64,000 bases of DNA from an uncultured Clostridia bacterium (GCA_934272745.1 CAKQSI010000003.1:1-64000), one strand, 5' to 3'. Positions 28,157 to 37,764 are shown, counted from the first letter of the stretch. A program made the numbers and translations. Notes: generated from the letters alone by a model not told the origin.

Positions 28157-31100
28157 ATGGCAAATCGGAGAAGGGGGCTGCTCGGCGGTCTGGTATGTTT
28201 CGTGCTGGGCGCGGTAATCGGCGTCTGTGCGCTTGCGGGCGTACTGGTCTGGGTTGTCAAACTCGGGACGATCAATAAGGTTACTAACCGGGAGATTGTC
28301 GGTTCGACCGAAGTGGACGGCGAAACCGTCGACCTGAAAGAGATGACGGTTTGGGATATTATCACCAAAGCGTCGTCGCTCGGGGATACCTCTAAAAAAA
28401 TGACGCTGAAAAACGTGGAAGAGCTGCTTCCCGCGCTCAATCTTACCGACATGCTGCCGGCGGAGATGTTAAACGAGGATAAAACCGCGCTTTCTGTCCG
28501 CTACAACGGGACGGAAATTCTGACCGTTTCGCTGGACGAATTGTATTCGCAGCAGTTTTCTTCCATCGCGAAATACGTCGAAGCGACGGTCAAAAACAAC
28601 CTGAAATTTTCCACGCTGACCGCTGTGGGAATGAATCTCGACGCCTTCCCCTTCGTGCGCGGCTATGCAGGGAGCGACGCGGCAAATCCCGGTAAGGAAG
28701 TCCCCACCTATGTTTCGCTCGGCACGGGTACGATCGGGGAATACTATAAAAATCACCCCGCTTCGGTTTATTACGTAGCGGAAGACGGCGCCTATCACAC
28801 GGCGACCGACGCGATGATTTCGCGGGCGGACGGCGATCAGACCGCGCTGTATTTTAAAGCCGTCGGGCTGGGCGATCTTCCCATTTTAGACGGCATCAAC
28901 GCCATCGTCGCAACGCTGGACGTCGATACGCTGACGCTTGACGCAATGAACGATAAATTCGGCTTGAATCTGACCGACGAAAAAGGGAACTATAAAAACG
29001 CCGTTCTTGCAAAGATCTCGGATATCCGCGTTTCGCATTTCGCGGACGAGATCGATAACGTGATGAACCGGCTGTATCTGTCCGACGTCCTCACCGGTCT
29101 TGAGGAAGACGACGTTTTATATCCTCTGCAGTTCCTGCGCTATACCAAGGATACCGCGGCGGAATACAACGCCGCCCACGCGGACGAGATCTCTGCGGGA
29201 TCGAAAAACGCGGTCCAGCCCGGCGACTTCGTCGAAGATGAAAACGGGGACAGAGTGCTGGCTTCCATCAACCAACTTTCGGGAAACATTTCTTATCTCA
29301 AAGTCAAAGACCTCATCAATAACCCGGACGACAACGCGCTGATTGCCGCCCTCGGCGACTATACCGTGGACGACTTGCAGAACAAAGCCGATACCATCGT
29401 GGACGGATTGTACCTTTCCGACGTGATGAACATTTCGCAGGATAATATGATGGCGGCGTTTGAATATATGCGTTATACCGACCTGAAAAACGAAGACGGT
29501 ACCCCCAAAGAAGGTTCCGCGCAGGCGTATAACGACGCGCACGCGGATAAAACCCCGGTCAAACCCGGCGACTATATTCTGGACGAAAACGGAAACAAAG
29601 TCAAGACCACCATCGGGAAACTTTCCGAAATCATCGACTTTGCCAGAATCGAAGATATGATCAAAAACGAAAGCGACAACCGACTGGTTGCTGCCCTCGG
29701 CAAGCATACCTTAAAAGAACTCCGCACCAACGGCGATACTATCGTCAACGGTATGGATATTTCCGACGTAATGAACATTACGGAAGACAGTATGATGTCG
29801 GCGTTTGAATACATGCGCTATACCGACCTGAAAAACAAAGACGGTACCCCCAAAGAAGGCTCCGCGCAGGCGTATAACGACGCGCACGCGGCGGAGATCG
29901 CGGCGGGAACGAAAGCCGCAGTCAAACCCGGCGACTATGTTCTGGACGAAAAGGGCAACAAAGTCCGTACTACCGTGGGGAAACTTTCCGAAATTATAGA
30001 CTACGTAAAGGTCAAAGACCTCATCAAAAACGACAGCAACAATGAAATGGTGAGCGCGCTCGGCGAATACACCTTAAAGGAACTTCGCACGGACGCGGAC
30101 GGCATTATGGACGATCTGGCGCTTTCGGACGTGATCGAAATCAAGCCCACCGATACCGCGCTTTCCGCCCTGCAATACCTGCGCTTCACCGAGAAGACAG
30201 CGGCGGATTATAATACCGAACACGCGGCGGAGATCGCGGCGGGAACGGCTTTCGCAGTCAAAGCGGGCGATAAAATCCCCGTCTGGGAAAACGGCATGGT
30301 CAAAAAAGACGAAGAGGACAATATTGTCTACACGCTGACCACCATCAAAACGTTGGGCGGAAACATCAACAACGTGCCGATGGGCGATCTTCTGGGTGTT
30401 ACCGAGGGCAGCGAACCCATTCTCCGCGCAATTTCGGGCGCGACCGTCAACACGCTGAACGATACGGTAAAGACCCTGACCCTTGCGGACGTGATGACCA
30501 TCGACGAATCCAACGCGGCGCTGAACGCGCTGCAGTATCTGCGCTTCACCGAAAAAACAGCGGCGGAATATAATACCGAACACGCGGCGGAGATTGCGGC
30601 GGGAACGGCTTCCGCAGTCAAAGCGGGCGATAAAATCCCCGTCTGGGAAGACGGCAGGGTCAAAAAAGACGAAGAGGGCAATATCGTCTACACGCTGACC
30701 ACCATCAAAACGCTGAGCGGAAACGTCAACAACGTGCCGATGGGCGACCTTTTGAATATTACGGACGACAGCGAACCGGTGCTGAAAGCCATTCGCTACG
30801 CCACGATCAAAACGCTGAACGACACCGTGAAGGACCTGACCCTTTCGGACGTGATGACCATCGACGAGTCCAACGCGGCGATGAACGCCCTGCAGTATCT
30901 GCGCTTCACCGAAACCGCGGCGGCGGATTATAACGCCGAACACGCGGCGGAGATTGCGGCGGGAACGGCTTCCGCAGTAAAAGCGGGCGACAAAATCCCC
31001 GTATGGGAAGACGGCGTGATCAAGACCGACGAAGCCGGCAATATCGTTTACCGCAAAGCAAAAGTGAACGAACTTGGGGGCAATATCAACAACGTAAAAA

Positions 31101-31951
31101 TGGGCGACCTGTTGAACGTTACCGAGGGCAGCGAACCCATTCTCCGCGCGATTTCGGGCGCCACCGTCAACACGCTGAACGACACGGTAAAGACCTTGAC
31201 CCTTGCGGACGTGATGACCATCGAAACCGATCCCGCAAAGCCCGGTTATTCTAAAATTCTGGTTTCGCTGCAAGGTGAAAAAATTACCGATCTCGGTTCG
31301 GCGACGAACAGGTTGACCCTTGCGGACGCTATCGATATCGAAACCGACCCCAATAAGGCGGGATACTCCAAAATTCTGGTTTCGCTGCAGAATTCCAAAA
31401 TTACCGAACTCGGCTCGGCAGCGAGCGGGTTGACCCTTGCGGACGCTATCGACATCGAAACCGACGAGTCTTCTCCCAACTATTCCAAAACGCTGATCGC
31501 GCTGAAAGACGCCAAGTTGACCGAACTCGGCACGAAAATTCCTGCGCTGACGCTGGGCGAAATGTTGCCTTACGACGAATCCGGGACGACCTTCTACGAT
31601 AAGTTGATGAAGCAGGACGCGATCCGAAACGCCACGGCAAACACCGCAGGAACCGCGATCTCGAACGTGAAAATCGCTTCCCTCTTCGACGTGTACGAAG
31701 CGGACGGCGGCGAACTGAAAGGAATCTGGTACTTCGTGCTTTCGGGCGGCGAATCGCTGGACGATCTCGACGGCGTTATGGCAAACGCGCCGACGAAATT
31801 CGGCAGCGCAAAACTGGGCGACCTTGCGAGAAAGGGACTTCTGGGCGATATTCAGGAATCTGATCTGAACGCCTCCGTGAAAAATATGACGCTGAACGAA
31901 GCGATCAAGGCGTTTAACAGCGCGGCTTCTTCCGGTCTTATCGGCGGCTAA
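28157..31951 (+). CDS. Single-TM protein with long internal repeats, unknown function
   Basis: A 1264-residue protein not matched to any family I know. A basic N-terminus (MANRRRG) and one TM (about 9-34) suggest a membrane-tethered protein with a large exported part. Helical repeats follow, each opening with a phrase like LTLADVMTI: starts at about 306, 417, 533, 653, 774, 894 and 1014 (111-120 residue spacing), then about 1053, 1092 and 1131 (39-residue spacing). Long units share ALQYLRFTEKTAAEYN, AAEIAAGT, AVKAGDKIP and a closing MGDLLNVTEGSEP. Within the DNA the last long units are spaced exactly 360 bp and the short ones exactly 117 bp, so the array grew by recent duplication. Start: AAGGAG before ATG. 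The zinc-ribbon gene follows 29 nt later. Confidence 0.85.
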   Translation: MANRRRGLLGGLVCFVLGAVIGVCALAGVLVWVVKLGTINKVTNREIVGSTEVDGETVDLKEMTVWDIITKASSLGDTSKKMTLKNVEELLPALNLTDMLPAEMLNEDKTALSVRYNGTEILTVSLDELYSQQFSSIAKYVEATVKNNLKFSTLTAVGMNLDAFPFVRGYAGSDAANPGKEVPTYVSLGTGTIGEYYKNHPASVYYVAEDGAYHTATDAMISRADGDQTALYFKAVGLGDLPILDGINAIVATLDVDTLTLDAMNDKFGLNLTDEKGNYKNAVLAKISDIRVSHFADEIDNVMNRLYLSDVLTGLEEDDVLYPLQFLRYTKDTAAEYNAAHADEISAGSKNAVQPGDFVEDENGDRVLASINQLSGNISYLKVKDLINNPDDNALIAALGDYTVDDLQNKADTIVDGLYLSDVMNISQDNMMAAFEYMRYTDLKNEDGTPKEGSAQAYNDAHADKTPVKPGDYILDENGNKVKTTIGKLSEIIDFARIEDMIKNESDNRLVAALGKHTLKELRTNGDTIVNGMDISDVMNITEDSMMSAFEYMRYTDLKNKDGTPKEGSAQAYNDAHAAEIAAGTKAAVKPGDYVLDEKGNKVRTTVGKLSEIIDYVKVKDLIKNDSNNEMVSALGEYTLKELRTDADGIMDDLALSDVIEIKPTDTALSALQYLRFTEKTAADYNTEHAAEIAAGTAFAVKAGDKIPVWENGMVKKDEEDNIVYTLTTIKTLGGNINNVPMGDLLGVTEGSEPILRAISGATVNTLNDTVKTLTLADVMTIDESNAALNALQYLRFTEKTAAEYNTEHAAEIAAGTASAVKAGDKIPVWEDGRVKKDEEGNIVYTLTTIKTLSGNVNNVPMGDLLNITDDSEPVLKAIRYATIKTLNDTVKDLTLSDVMTIDESNAAMNALQYLRFTETAAADYNAEHAAEIAAGTASAVKAGDKIPVWEDGVIKTDEAGNIVYRKAKVNELGGNINNVKMGDLLNVTEGSEPILRAISGATVNTLNDTVKTLTLADVMTIETDPAKPGYSKILVSLQGEKITDLGSATNRLTLADAIDIETDPNKAGYSKILVSLQNSKITELGSAASGLTLADAIDIETDESSPNYSKTLIALKDAKLTELGTKIPALTLGEMLPYDESGTTFYDKLMKQDAIRNATANTAGTAISNVKIASLFDVYEADGGELKGIWYFVLSGGESLDDLDGVMANAPTKFGSAKLGDLARKGLLGDIQESDLNASVKNMTLNEAIKAFNSAASSGLIGG

Positions 31952-31980
31952 GGAGAAGAAAGCGGCTAAGGAGAAGAAAA
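31945..31980 (+). promoter_or_regulatory. Duplicated stop plus ribosome binding site unit
   Basis: The 18 bp unit GCGGCTAAGGAGAAGAAA occurs twice in a row, carrying the stop codon of the upstream gene and then the ribosome binding site of the downstream gene. The second copy supplies the AGGAG used for the start at 31981. Confidence 0.85.
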
Positions 31981-33312
31981 ATGTATTGTACGAACTGCGG
32001 CTCTTTGCTTTCGGGCGGGGAATGGTTCTGCCCGCATTGCGGAACGAAAGTGGCGCTTTTTACCGAGGATCCGGCTAAGAACGCTTCGGAAAACGGGGCG
32101 GCTTTCCGGCAGTCTCCGTCCGGGGCGGAAATCGGACAAAACCCTCTCCCCGGCGCGGGGAGCGCAGGGGTGATCGTTCCCGAAATCGCGGGGACGTCCC
32201 CCGAAAATGGGAACGCGGCAGGGCAAACTTACGAAACGGAATGCCACCGGGAAGGGGCGCCTTTCGGCTCCTCGCAGAATTTTAACGGCGGAAATGCGCA
32301 ACCCTCGCAGAATTTCGGCGGCGGGGATACGCAAAATCCGCACAGCCCAAGCGGGGATACGCAAAATCCGCAAGGGCAGGGGAATGCGCCCGTTTCCAAC
32401 CGGCAGCAAAACCCGGGAGTCTATATGCAAAACCCGGGCGGCTACGCACAAAATTTGCAGGATCCTTACGGTATTTATGACGGAAATCCGTACGTCCCGC
32501 CCTTTTTCAGCGGAGCAAATGCCTATCAGGGCAGCAATCCCTATCTGAATAACCGTTCTTACGGGGCAAACGGGTCTGCCGCGTTCCCCGCGGGGCAGAA
32601 TTACGCTTACGGGCAAACCCCGTATGCCCAAAATCCATATGCGCAAAATGATCCTTACGGGCAAACCCCGTATGTCCAAAATCCTTACGGGCAGGGCAAC
32701 CCTCAAAATTTTTACGGGCAAAATTTTGCCGCGGGACAAAGCGAAAACGGCGCCCAACCGATAAACGGTGCGGGGCAGTCGGGTTCCCAACCGATAAACG
32801 GTGCGGGGCAACAGTCAACCGGCGCTACGTTTCAGGGTGCCGCGCAGCCGCAGCCAACCGGCGCTACGTTTCAGGGTGCCGCGCAGCCGCAGGTAAGCGC
32901 GCAGCCAAACGCCGCCGGGCAAACGACCGCAGCGCAACAACTTCCCTTCCGCAACCCCTATGCGCCGCCTCCCGGGAAAAGTTTTTTGACCGACGATATC
33001 TTCGGGAAAAACCGGCTTACCGCAAGCGCTTACGGCATTTTGTTCGGCATGGCGGGCGCAAACTGTTTCTATCTCGGCAAAATGGCAGGGGCGATTATTT
33101 CGCTGGTTTCGTTTATCATCGGCATATTGATGCAACTGACCTGGAATGCGGACGTGCAGACCGTGGGACTGCTGCTTATTTTTGTCCCGGAAATCGTCAA
33201 CGCTATCTGCGGTTTTTGCTACCTTTTTCAGTCCGACGAAAAATTTATGAAGCAGATCGACGGATCCGTAAAACTGAAATATTTGCGGGGGCTGGGCTAT
33301 CGGGATCGGTAA
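31981..33312 (+). CDS. Zinc-ribbon protein with disordered linker and C-terminal TM domain
   Basis: A 443-residue protein. A zinc ribbon occupies residues 3-20 (Cys pairs 3/6 and 17/20: CTNC, CPHC). A long low-complexity linker (about 30-330) follows, rich in Gln, Asn, Gly, Pro and Tyr, with repeats such as YGQTPYAQNPY and TGATFQGAAQP. The C-terminal 110 residues have two to three hydrophobic helices, starting with a TM2-domain-like GMAGANCFYLGK. Zinc-ribbon plus TM2-like proteins are common in Clostridia, but their roles are mostly unknown. Co-transcription with the 1264-residue repeat protein is likely, because the gap is short and a terminator comes after this gene. Confidence 0.85.
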   Translation: MYCTNCGSLLSGGEWFCPHCGTKVALFTEDPAKNASENGAAFRQSPSGAEIGQNPLPGAGSAGVIVPEIAGTSPENGNAAGQTYETECHREGAPFGSSQNFNGGNAQPSQNFGGGDTQNPHSPSGDTQNPQGQGNAPVSNRQQNPGVYMQNPGGYAQNLQDPYGIYDGNPYVPPFFSGANAYQGSNPYLNNRSYGANGSAAFPAGQNYAYGQTPYAQNPYAQNDPYGQTPYVQNPYGQGNPQNFYGQNFAAGQSENGAQPINGAGQSGSQPINGAGQQSTGATFQGAAQPQPTGATFQGAAQPQVSAQPNAAGQTTAAQQLPFRNPYAPPPGKSFLTDDIFGKNRLTASAYGILFGMAGANCFYLGKMAGAIISLVSFIIGILMQLTWNADVQTVGLLLIFVPEIVNAICGFCYLFQSDEKFMKQIDGSVKLKYLRGLGYRDR

Positions 33313-33397
33313 ACGGAAGGCGGCTTGCCTTTAGTGCAACAGATTGCTTCCGGGCGCCCCGAATTGCGGCTTGCGCCGGCGCGTTTTATCGCAGAAT

Positions 33398-33483
33398 GCC
33401 GCTTATTAAGGAAGTAAAAAATCTTTCTTCGGCTTGCGCCGAAGAAATTCATCGCCAGGCGCCGCTTATTAAGGAAGTAAAAA
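33398..33483. repeat. 63 bp tandem duplication with internal hairpin
   Basis: The phrase GCCGCTTATTAAGGAAGTAA occurs at 33398 and again at 33461, so the period is 63 bp. Between them is a perfect 10 bp hairpin TTTCTTCGGC/GCCGAAGAAA (33424-33447) with a TTGC loop. It lies after the zinc-ribbon gene, before its terminator. Confidence 0.85.
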
Positions 33484-33537
33484 GCCTCTTTTAAAAAAGA
33501 TATTTCGTTGAAAATAATTTCGTTGAAAAATATTTTT

Positions 33538-33577
33538 ACCGCGGCGCGCCGGAAGGCGCGCCGCGGTCACTGTTTTT
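33538..33577 (+). terminator. Strong terminator of the repeat-protein/zinc-ribbon operon
   Basis: A perfect 13 bp GC stem (33538-33550 with 33555-33567) and GGAA loop are followed by CACTGTTTTT on the plus strand. It is 225 nt after the stop at 33312. The remainder to 33981 holds a promoter (33745-33773) and no convincing gene. Confidence 0.85.
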
Positions 33578-33744
33578 ATGACCATACTTTGCGGTTGCTG
33601 TTTTTAAAACCATAATATAAAGTTTAAAGGTCGTCCCGTAAGATTATAAAATCCGAGCGCCGCACGGGCTTGAAATTGCCGTAAATATTCCTCGTTTTTG
33701 CTTGGCGTAAAATCGATTTTTCCGGCAAAATTTTTTGTAAATCA

Positions 33745-33773
33745 TTGACAAAACGGGCGCTGTCGGTTATCAT
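33745..33773 (+). promoter_or_regulatory. Sigma-A promoter of the glycoside-hydrolase-like gene
   Basis: TTGACA (33745-33750), a 17 nt spacer and TATCAT (33768-33773). It leaves a leader of about 200 nt before the start at 33982. Confidence 0.82.
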
Positions 33774-33981
33774 ATAGAAAAAGAAAGCGTTTTCATTTTT
33801 TTGCTTGCATCGCGAAAGCGTTTTTGCCCGCGCAGGGTTGTGGCTTTGCCTGAGTTGCGGCAAAAAGTACCGTCCGCCTGCGTCAGGCAGACGTCCGCCT
33901 TACGGCGCACTTTCCGCCCGTGCGGAGAAGCGCGAACGGCGCGGCTTTTCGATGACGACGCTATAGAAATCGGAGAAAAAT

Positions 33982-35970
33982 ATGAACGTCATTCGCATGA
34001 TCGGTTGGGAAAAAATTTATCCGGAAGAGATCGCGGCGTTAAAAGCCGCTCCCGGCGCCGCGGACGAAGTCTGGCTGGGCGTTTACGGCTATTCCGCGCC
34101 CGAAGAACACGAAAAACGGGCAAAAGACTTTGCATGGCACAAGGAGATCGCAGAAAAAGCCGGTTTCCGCGTGGTGTTTGAAATGGGTTCCACCTTAGGA
34201 CACGTTCCGGAAATGCCGGAAACCGAGGTCACCAAAAACTTCCGCAAAATGGTAGGTTTGCACGGCGAAAGTATGCCGGGCGCGTTCTGTCCCCGCGGCG
34301 AAAACCTGCTCCGCTACCAGACGGCGGTGGTAAAACGGTACATGCGCACCCGCCCCTTTGCCATGATGATCGACGACGATATGCGGCTGGAATTCCGCAA
34401 CGGGATCGGTTACGGTTGCTTTTGCAAGGAATGCGTGCGGCTGTTCAACCGGAACTACGGCTACGATCTCCCGCGGGAGGAAATCGAGGTAAAGTTCGTT
34501 TCCGACCCTGCGTTCCGCAAAAAGTATATCGAACACAACCGCGCCGGCATGGCGGATTACGCCTACGCTTTGGCTTCCGCCGCGCACGAGGTGGCGCCGG
34601 ACGCTTTTGTCGGGTTTGAAAACTGCTTTCTTGGCGCGCATAACGGCGGCAACCTCAACCATATTTTTGACGCCCTGCACCGTGCGACGGGCAAGCCCGT
34701 CTTTTCGCGCGCCGGCGCGTTTTACTATAAGGACGTTTCCCCGCGCGACGTGCTGGATAAAGTATTGAATATTTCTTACCAGAACACGCAGCTTCCGCCG
34801 TACGTTGCCGTGCGCCGTCCGGAAATCGAAAACACCGACAACACGTCTATGGGCAAATCCGTGCGCGGCACGATGATGGAAGCGGAGCTGAACTTGGCGT
34901 TCGGTTGCACGGGGACTTCTTTTCACATGGTGGGGCAGGAGTCGGAGCCCCTTTCGTACGAAAATCGTTATTTCAAGGCGCTTTCCGCGGAGCGGAAGTA
35001 TTTTGAAAAGATCAAAGAACTTGCCTCCCGCACGCGCGTGGACGGGCTACGCCCCGCCCTGTTCGAGGACGCGTATTTGCTGGATTACGTCACCGAAAAC
35101 GAGTACCGTCATGCCGAAAACAAGGACGCGCTGTCTTACCGCTGGGCGGACGTCCCCAAGGAACGCGGCAGGGAACTTTTACAGATCGGCATGCCCCTTT
35201 CTTATGAGGGAACCGCCTTTTTGCTGCACCCGGACATGGTGCCGTACCTTTCGGACGGCGACGTGGAACTGCTGCTGAAAAGCCGGGTTCTGACCGACGG
35301 CAGTGCGGTTTCCGGACTGATTGACCGCGGGTACGGGCAGGAATTCCCGCTTTTTGCAAGAGAAAACGCACCTGCCTCCCTTAACGAAACCTATATCGAG
35401 CAGGAAACGAGTAACGGCATTTCCATGCGCGGGCATACGGACGGATTCTGCGGTAACCGCTTCTCCGATTTTTTGATAGAAAAAGGGCAGATTTTGGACA
35501 CCGCAGCGCTTGCGGTGAGAAAATTCGGAGCAGTTCCGTTGGCAATTTCCGAGGACGGCAGAACGACCGCCGCGTTGTTTACCACCGCTTCGGGCGGGGT
35601 GTGGGGCGCTGCAGGCAGTTCGCCTTTCAATATTTTTATGAACGTTGCCAAACGTCGGTTTCTGCTGAACCTTGCGGATAAGGTGTCGGGCGGGCTGTCC
35701 GCATTGCTGCTTTCTTCCGAGCAGGCGGTCATCGTGCCGCGCGTGACGGCGGACGGAAAGTTTGCCGGCGTCTTTACGCACAGCGTCACCCTTTCGGATA
35801 GTGAAGAATTGACCTATCTCGTACGCCGCCCCGCAAGCCTTTGCTTTGTGCAGTACACGAGCGAGGGCGACCGGCAGGAACTGCGCTTTGAAAAGCAGGG
35901 CGAGGACGAATATCTGGTGTTTGCTCCGGCGCTGCGGGCTTACCACAGCACACTGATCGTGTGCGAGTAG
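33982..35970 (+). CDS. Glycoside-hydrolase-like TIM-barrel protein, cytosolic
   Basis: A 662-residue protein without signal peptide or TM. The first 350 residues resemble the uncharacterised TIM-barrel glycosyl-hydrolase groups related to beta-galactosidases. They show an acidic run IDDDMRL near 130-135, then GYGCFCKEC (144-151) and a conserved-looking VGFENCFLGAHNGGN near 210-225. The last 300 residues look like the beta-rich accessory domains of such enzymes. The Cys cluster (146, 148, 151) could bind zinc. The substrate cannot be told. It stands alone: own promoter, own terminator, no transporter or sugar regulator beside it, so it may act on an intracellular oligosaccharide. Start: CGGAGA before ATG. 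Confidence 0.75.
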   Translation: MNVIRMIGWEKIYPEEIAALKAAPGAADEVWLGVYGYSAPEEHEKRAKDFAWHKEIAEKAGFRVVFEMGSTLGHVPEMPETEVTKNFRKMVGLHGESMPGAFCPRGENLLRYQTAVVKRYMRTRPFAMMIDDDMRLEFRNGIGYGCFCKECVRLFNRNYGYDLPREEIEVKFVSDPAFRKKYIEHNRAGMADYAYALASAAHEVAPDAFVGFENCFLGAHNGGNLNHIFDALHRATGKPVFSRAGAFYYKDVSPRDVLDKVLNISYQNTQLPPYVAVRRPEIENTDNTSMGKSVRGTMMEAELNLAFGCTGTSFHMVGQESEPLSYENRYFKALSAERKYFEKIKELASRTRVDGLRPALFEDAYLLDYVTENEYRHAENKDALSYRWADVPKERGRELLQIGMPLSYEGTAFLLHPDMVPYLSDGDVELLLKSRVLTDGSAVSGLIDRGYGQEFPLFARENAPASLNETYIEQETSNGISMRGHTDGFCGNRFSDFLIEKGQILDTAALAVRKFGAVPLAISEDGRTTAALFTTASGGVWGAAGSSPFNIFMNVAKRRFLLNLADKVSGGLSALLLSSEQAVIVPRVTADGKFAGVFTHSVTLSDSEELTYLVRRPASLCFVQYTSEGDRQELRFEKQGEDEYLVFAPALRAYHSTLIVCE

Positions 35971-36198
35971 GGCGGCTTGTTCGGGTGACGAAGGCAGCTT
36001 TTGAGGCGGCGTAAGGCTCGGATTGCGTAAGGCTTGGGCGGTTTAGTTTAGTTGCGTGCGGCTGAGCGGCGGTTGAACAAGGGCGCCGCCACGGAAATTG
36101 CGGAATGGCGATGAGAGGATAAAGAGCCGAAAGGTTTATGTCTGCAAAGCCGGGTACGGTTTTCCGCATCCCCAAATCAAACACTCGATAAAAAAGAA

Positions 36199-36227
36199 TA
36201 GACAAGCGAGCCGTTTCCTGCTATAAT
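36199..36227 (+). promoter_or_regulatory. mnmA promoter, with -10 in a terminator loop
   Basis: TAGACA (36199-36204), a 17 nt spacer and a perfect TATAAT (36222-36227). The -10 lies in the loop of the terminator hairpin 36209-36241. The leader to mnmA is about 215 nt. The other 230 nt between 35971 and 36198 show no gene. Confidence 0.85.
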
Positions 36228-36246
36228 GTCAGGAAACGGCTTTTTT
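36209..36246 (+). terminator. Terminator of the glycoside-hydrolase-like gene
   Basis: A perfect 12 bp stem (AGCCGTTTCCTG at 36209-36220 with 36230-36241) is followed by six T. The 9 nt loop contains TATAAT of the next promoter. Confidence 0.9.
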
Positions 36247-36450
36247 CGCAAAACCGCAGATTGAAGATTCCGTTCCTTATCGCAAACTGCCGGAAAGGGA
36301 ATTCGCGCTGATTTTTACTCGCAAAACTGCGGGCAGGAAAGAAAAATCCGCCCTGAAAACAAAGGGAAAATCCCCTTGCGGTGACGAATTTTAACATACG
36401 CACGGCAAAAACGGAACTTGCTTAGGGGTAAAATCCCGGGAGGAGAACTT

Positions 36451-37533
36451 ATGGCAAAACGGGTTGTGATCGGTATGAGCGGCGGCGTAGACAGCAGCGT
36501 CGCGGCGATTCTGTTAAAAGAACAGGGCTACGACGTCGTGGGTCTGTTTATGCAGAATTGGGAAGAAACCGACAATTCCGGCTGTTGCACGGCAGAAGAG
36601 GACTATGCCGACGTCCGCCGCGTTTGCGCCAGAATCGGCATTCCGTACTATTCGGTCAACTTCTCCAAACAATATATGGATCGCGTTTTTTCCTACTTCT
36701 TGCAGGAATATGCCGCCGGCAGAACGCCCAACCCCGACGTGCTGTGCAATCGTGAGATCAAGTTCGGACCCTTTAAGGAATACGCAATGGAAATGGGCGC
36801 GGATTTTATCGCGACCGGGCATTATTGCGATATTTCGCACGAGGGCGGCGTGCATACGCTGTTGAAAGCCGCCGATCAGAATAAAGATCAGACCTATTTT
36901 TTGAATCAACTTTCTCAAAAACAACTGGAAAACGTCCTGTTCCCGCTCGGCAAACTGCAAAAACCCGAAGTCCGCAAAATTGCGGAGCATTACGGGCTTG
37001 CCACCGCCGAAAAAAAGGACAGCACGGGCATTTGTTTTATCGGCGAGCGGAATTTCCGTAAATTTCTGTCCGAATACCTTCCCGCAAAGCCGGGCGAAAT
37101 CCGCTCGGTGGACGGCAAAATGCTCGGCACGCACCTCGGTTTGATGTATTACACGCTGGGGCAGCGCAAAGGTCTTGGCATCGGCGGGCAGAAAAACGAC
37201 GAGGGCAGATGGTTCGTTGTGGAAAAGGACATGAAAAACAACGTCCTTGTCGTGGCGCACGGGGACGAGTCGCTTCTTTACTCCGACGCGCTCGAAACGG
37301 GTGTAATCAACTGGATCCCTAAGGTGCCGGAAGAACGGAATTTCGACTGCTTTGCAAAGTTCCGCTACCGTCAGGAAGAACAGAAAGTCAACGTCACGGT
37401 GCTCGAAAACGGTACTACGTACGTGCGTTTTTACGACAAACAGCGCGCCGTCACCCCCGGGCAGTTCTGCGTATTTTACGACGAAACGCGCTGCCTCGGC
37501 GGCGGCGTGATCGAGCGGGCGATCCGGCTGTAA
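36451..37533 (+). CDS. mnmA: tRNA-specific 2-thiouridylase MnmA
   Basis: A 360-residue enzyme that puts sulfur on the wobble uridine (position 34) of Lys, Glu and Gln tRNAs. The PP-loop GMSGGVDSS is at 8-16. The two catalytic cysteines are present: Cys99 in DVLCNREIKF and Cys195 in TGICFIGER. The tRNA-binding phrase TGHYCD is also seen. The length is normal. The start at 36451 (MAKRVVIG) has GGGAGGAG upstream; an earlier in-frame ATG at 36418 has none. It is monocistronic by context, with its own promoter and a 230 nt gap before the MFS gene; no cysteine desulfurase gene is adjacent. Confidence 0.97.
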   Translation: MAKRVVIGMSGGVDSSVAAILLKEQGYDVVGLFMQNWEETDNSGCCTAEEDYADVRRVCARIGIPYYSVNFSKQYMDRVFSYFLQEYAAGRTPNPDVLCNREIKFGPFKEYAMEMGADFIATGHYCDISHEGGVHTLLKAADQNKDQTYFLNQLSQKQLENVLFPLGKLQKPEVRKIAEHYGLATAEKKDSTGICFIGERNFRKFLSEYLPAKPGEIRSVDGKMLGTHLGLMYYTLGQRKGLGIGGQKNDEGRWFVVEKDMKNNVLVVAHGDESLLYSDALETGVINWIPKVPEERNFDCFAKFRYRQEEQKVNVTVLENGTTYVRFYDKQRAVTPGQFCVFYDETRCLGGGVIERAIRL

Positions 37534-37764
37534 CGCCTGTAAGGGGAATTTCGCCCGTAACGGTTTTTCGGCTGTAACGCGATATTTTTCTTTTACATAG
37601 GATAGAAAGAAAGATTTTGCTTCCGGCGGATATCAAAAAAGATCTTGCTTCCGTCGGGCGAAAAAGCTTCGCTGCCGCGCACCGCTGTTTTCACCGATTT
37701 CTCCGGAAACGGCAGGAAAATCTCCTTCCGTTCCCTACCGATAAAAACCAAACGAAGATAAAAA

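Noticed and set aside
33624..33863. 79-codon minus-strand frame over the 33745 promoter
   Set aside because: No ribosome binding site and no family resemblance; it overlaps a near-consensus promoter of the other strand.
35786..36205. 139-codon minus-strand frame between the hydrolase-like gene and mnmA
   Set aside because: Overlaps the 3' end of a solid gene and a promoter/terminator; the product looks random.
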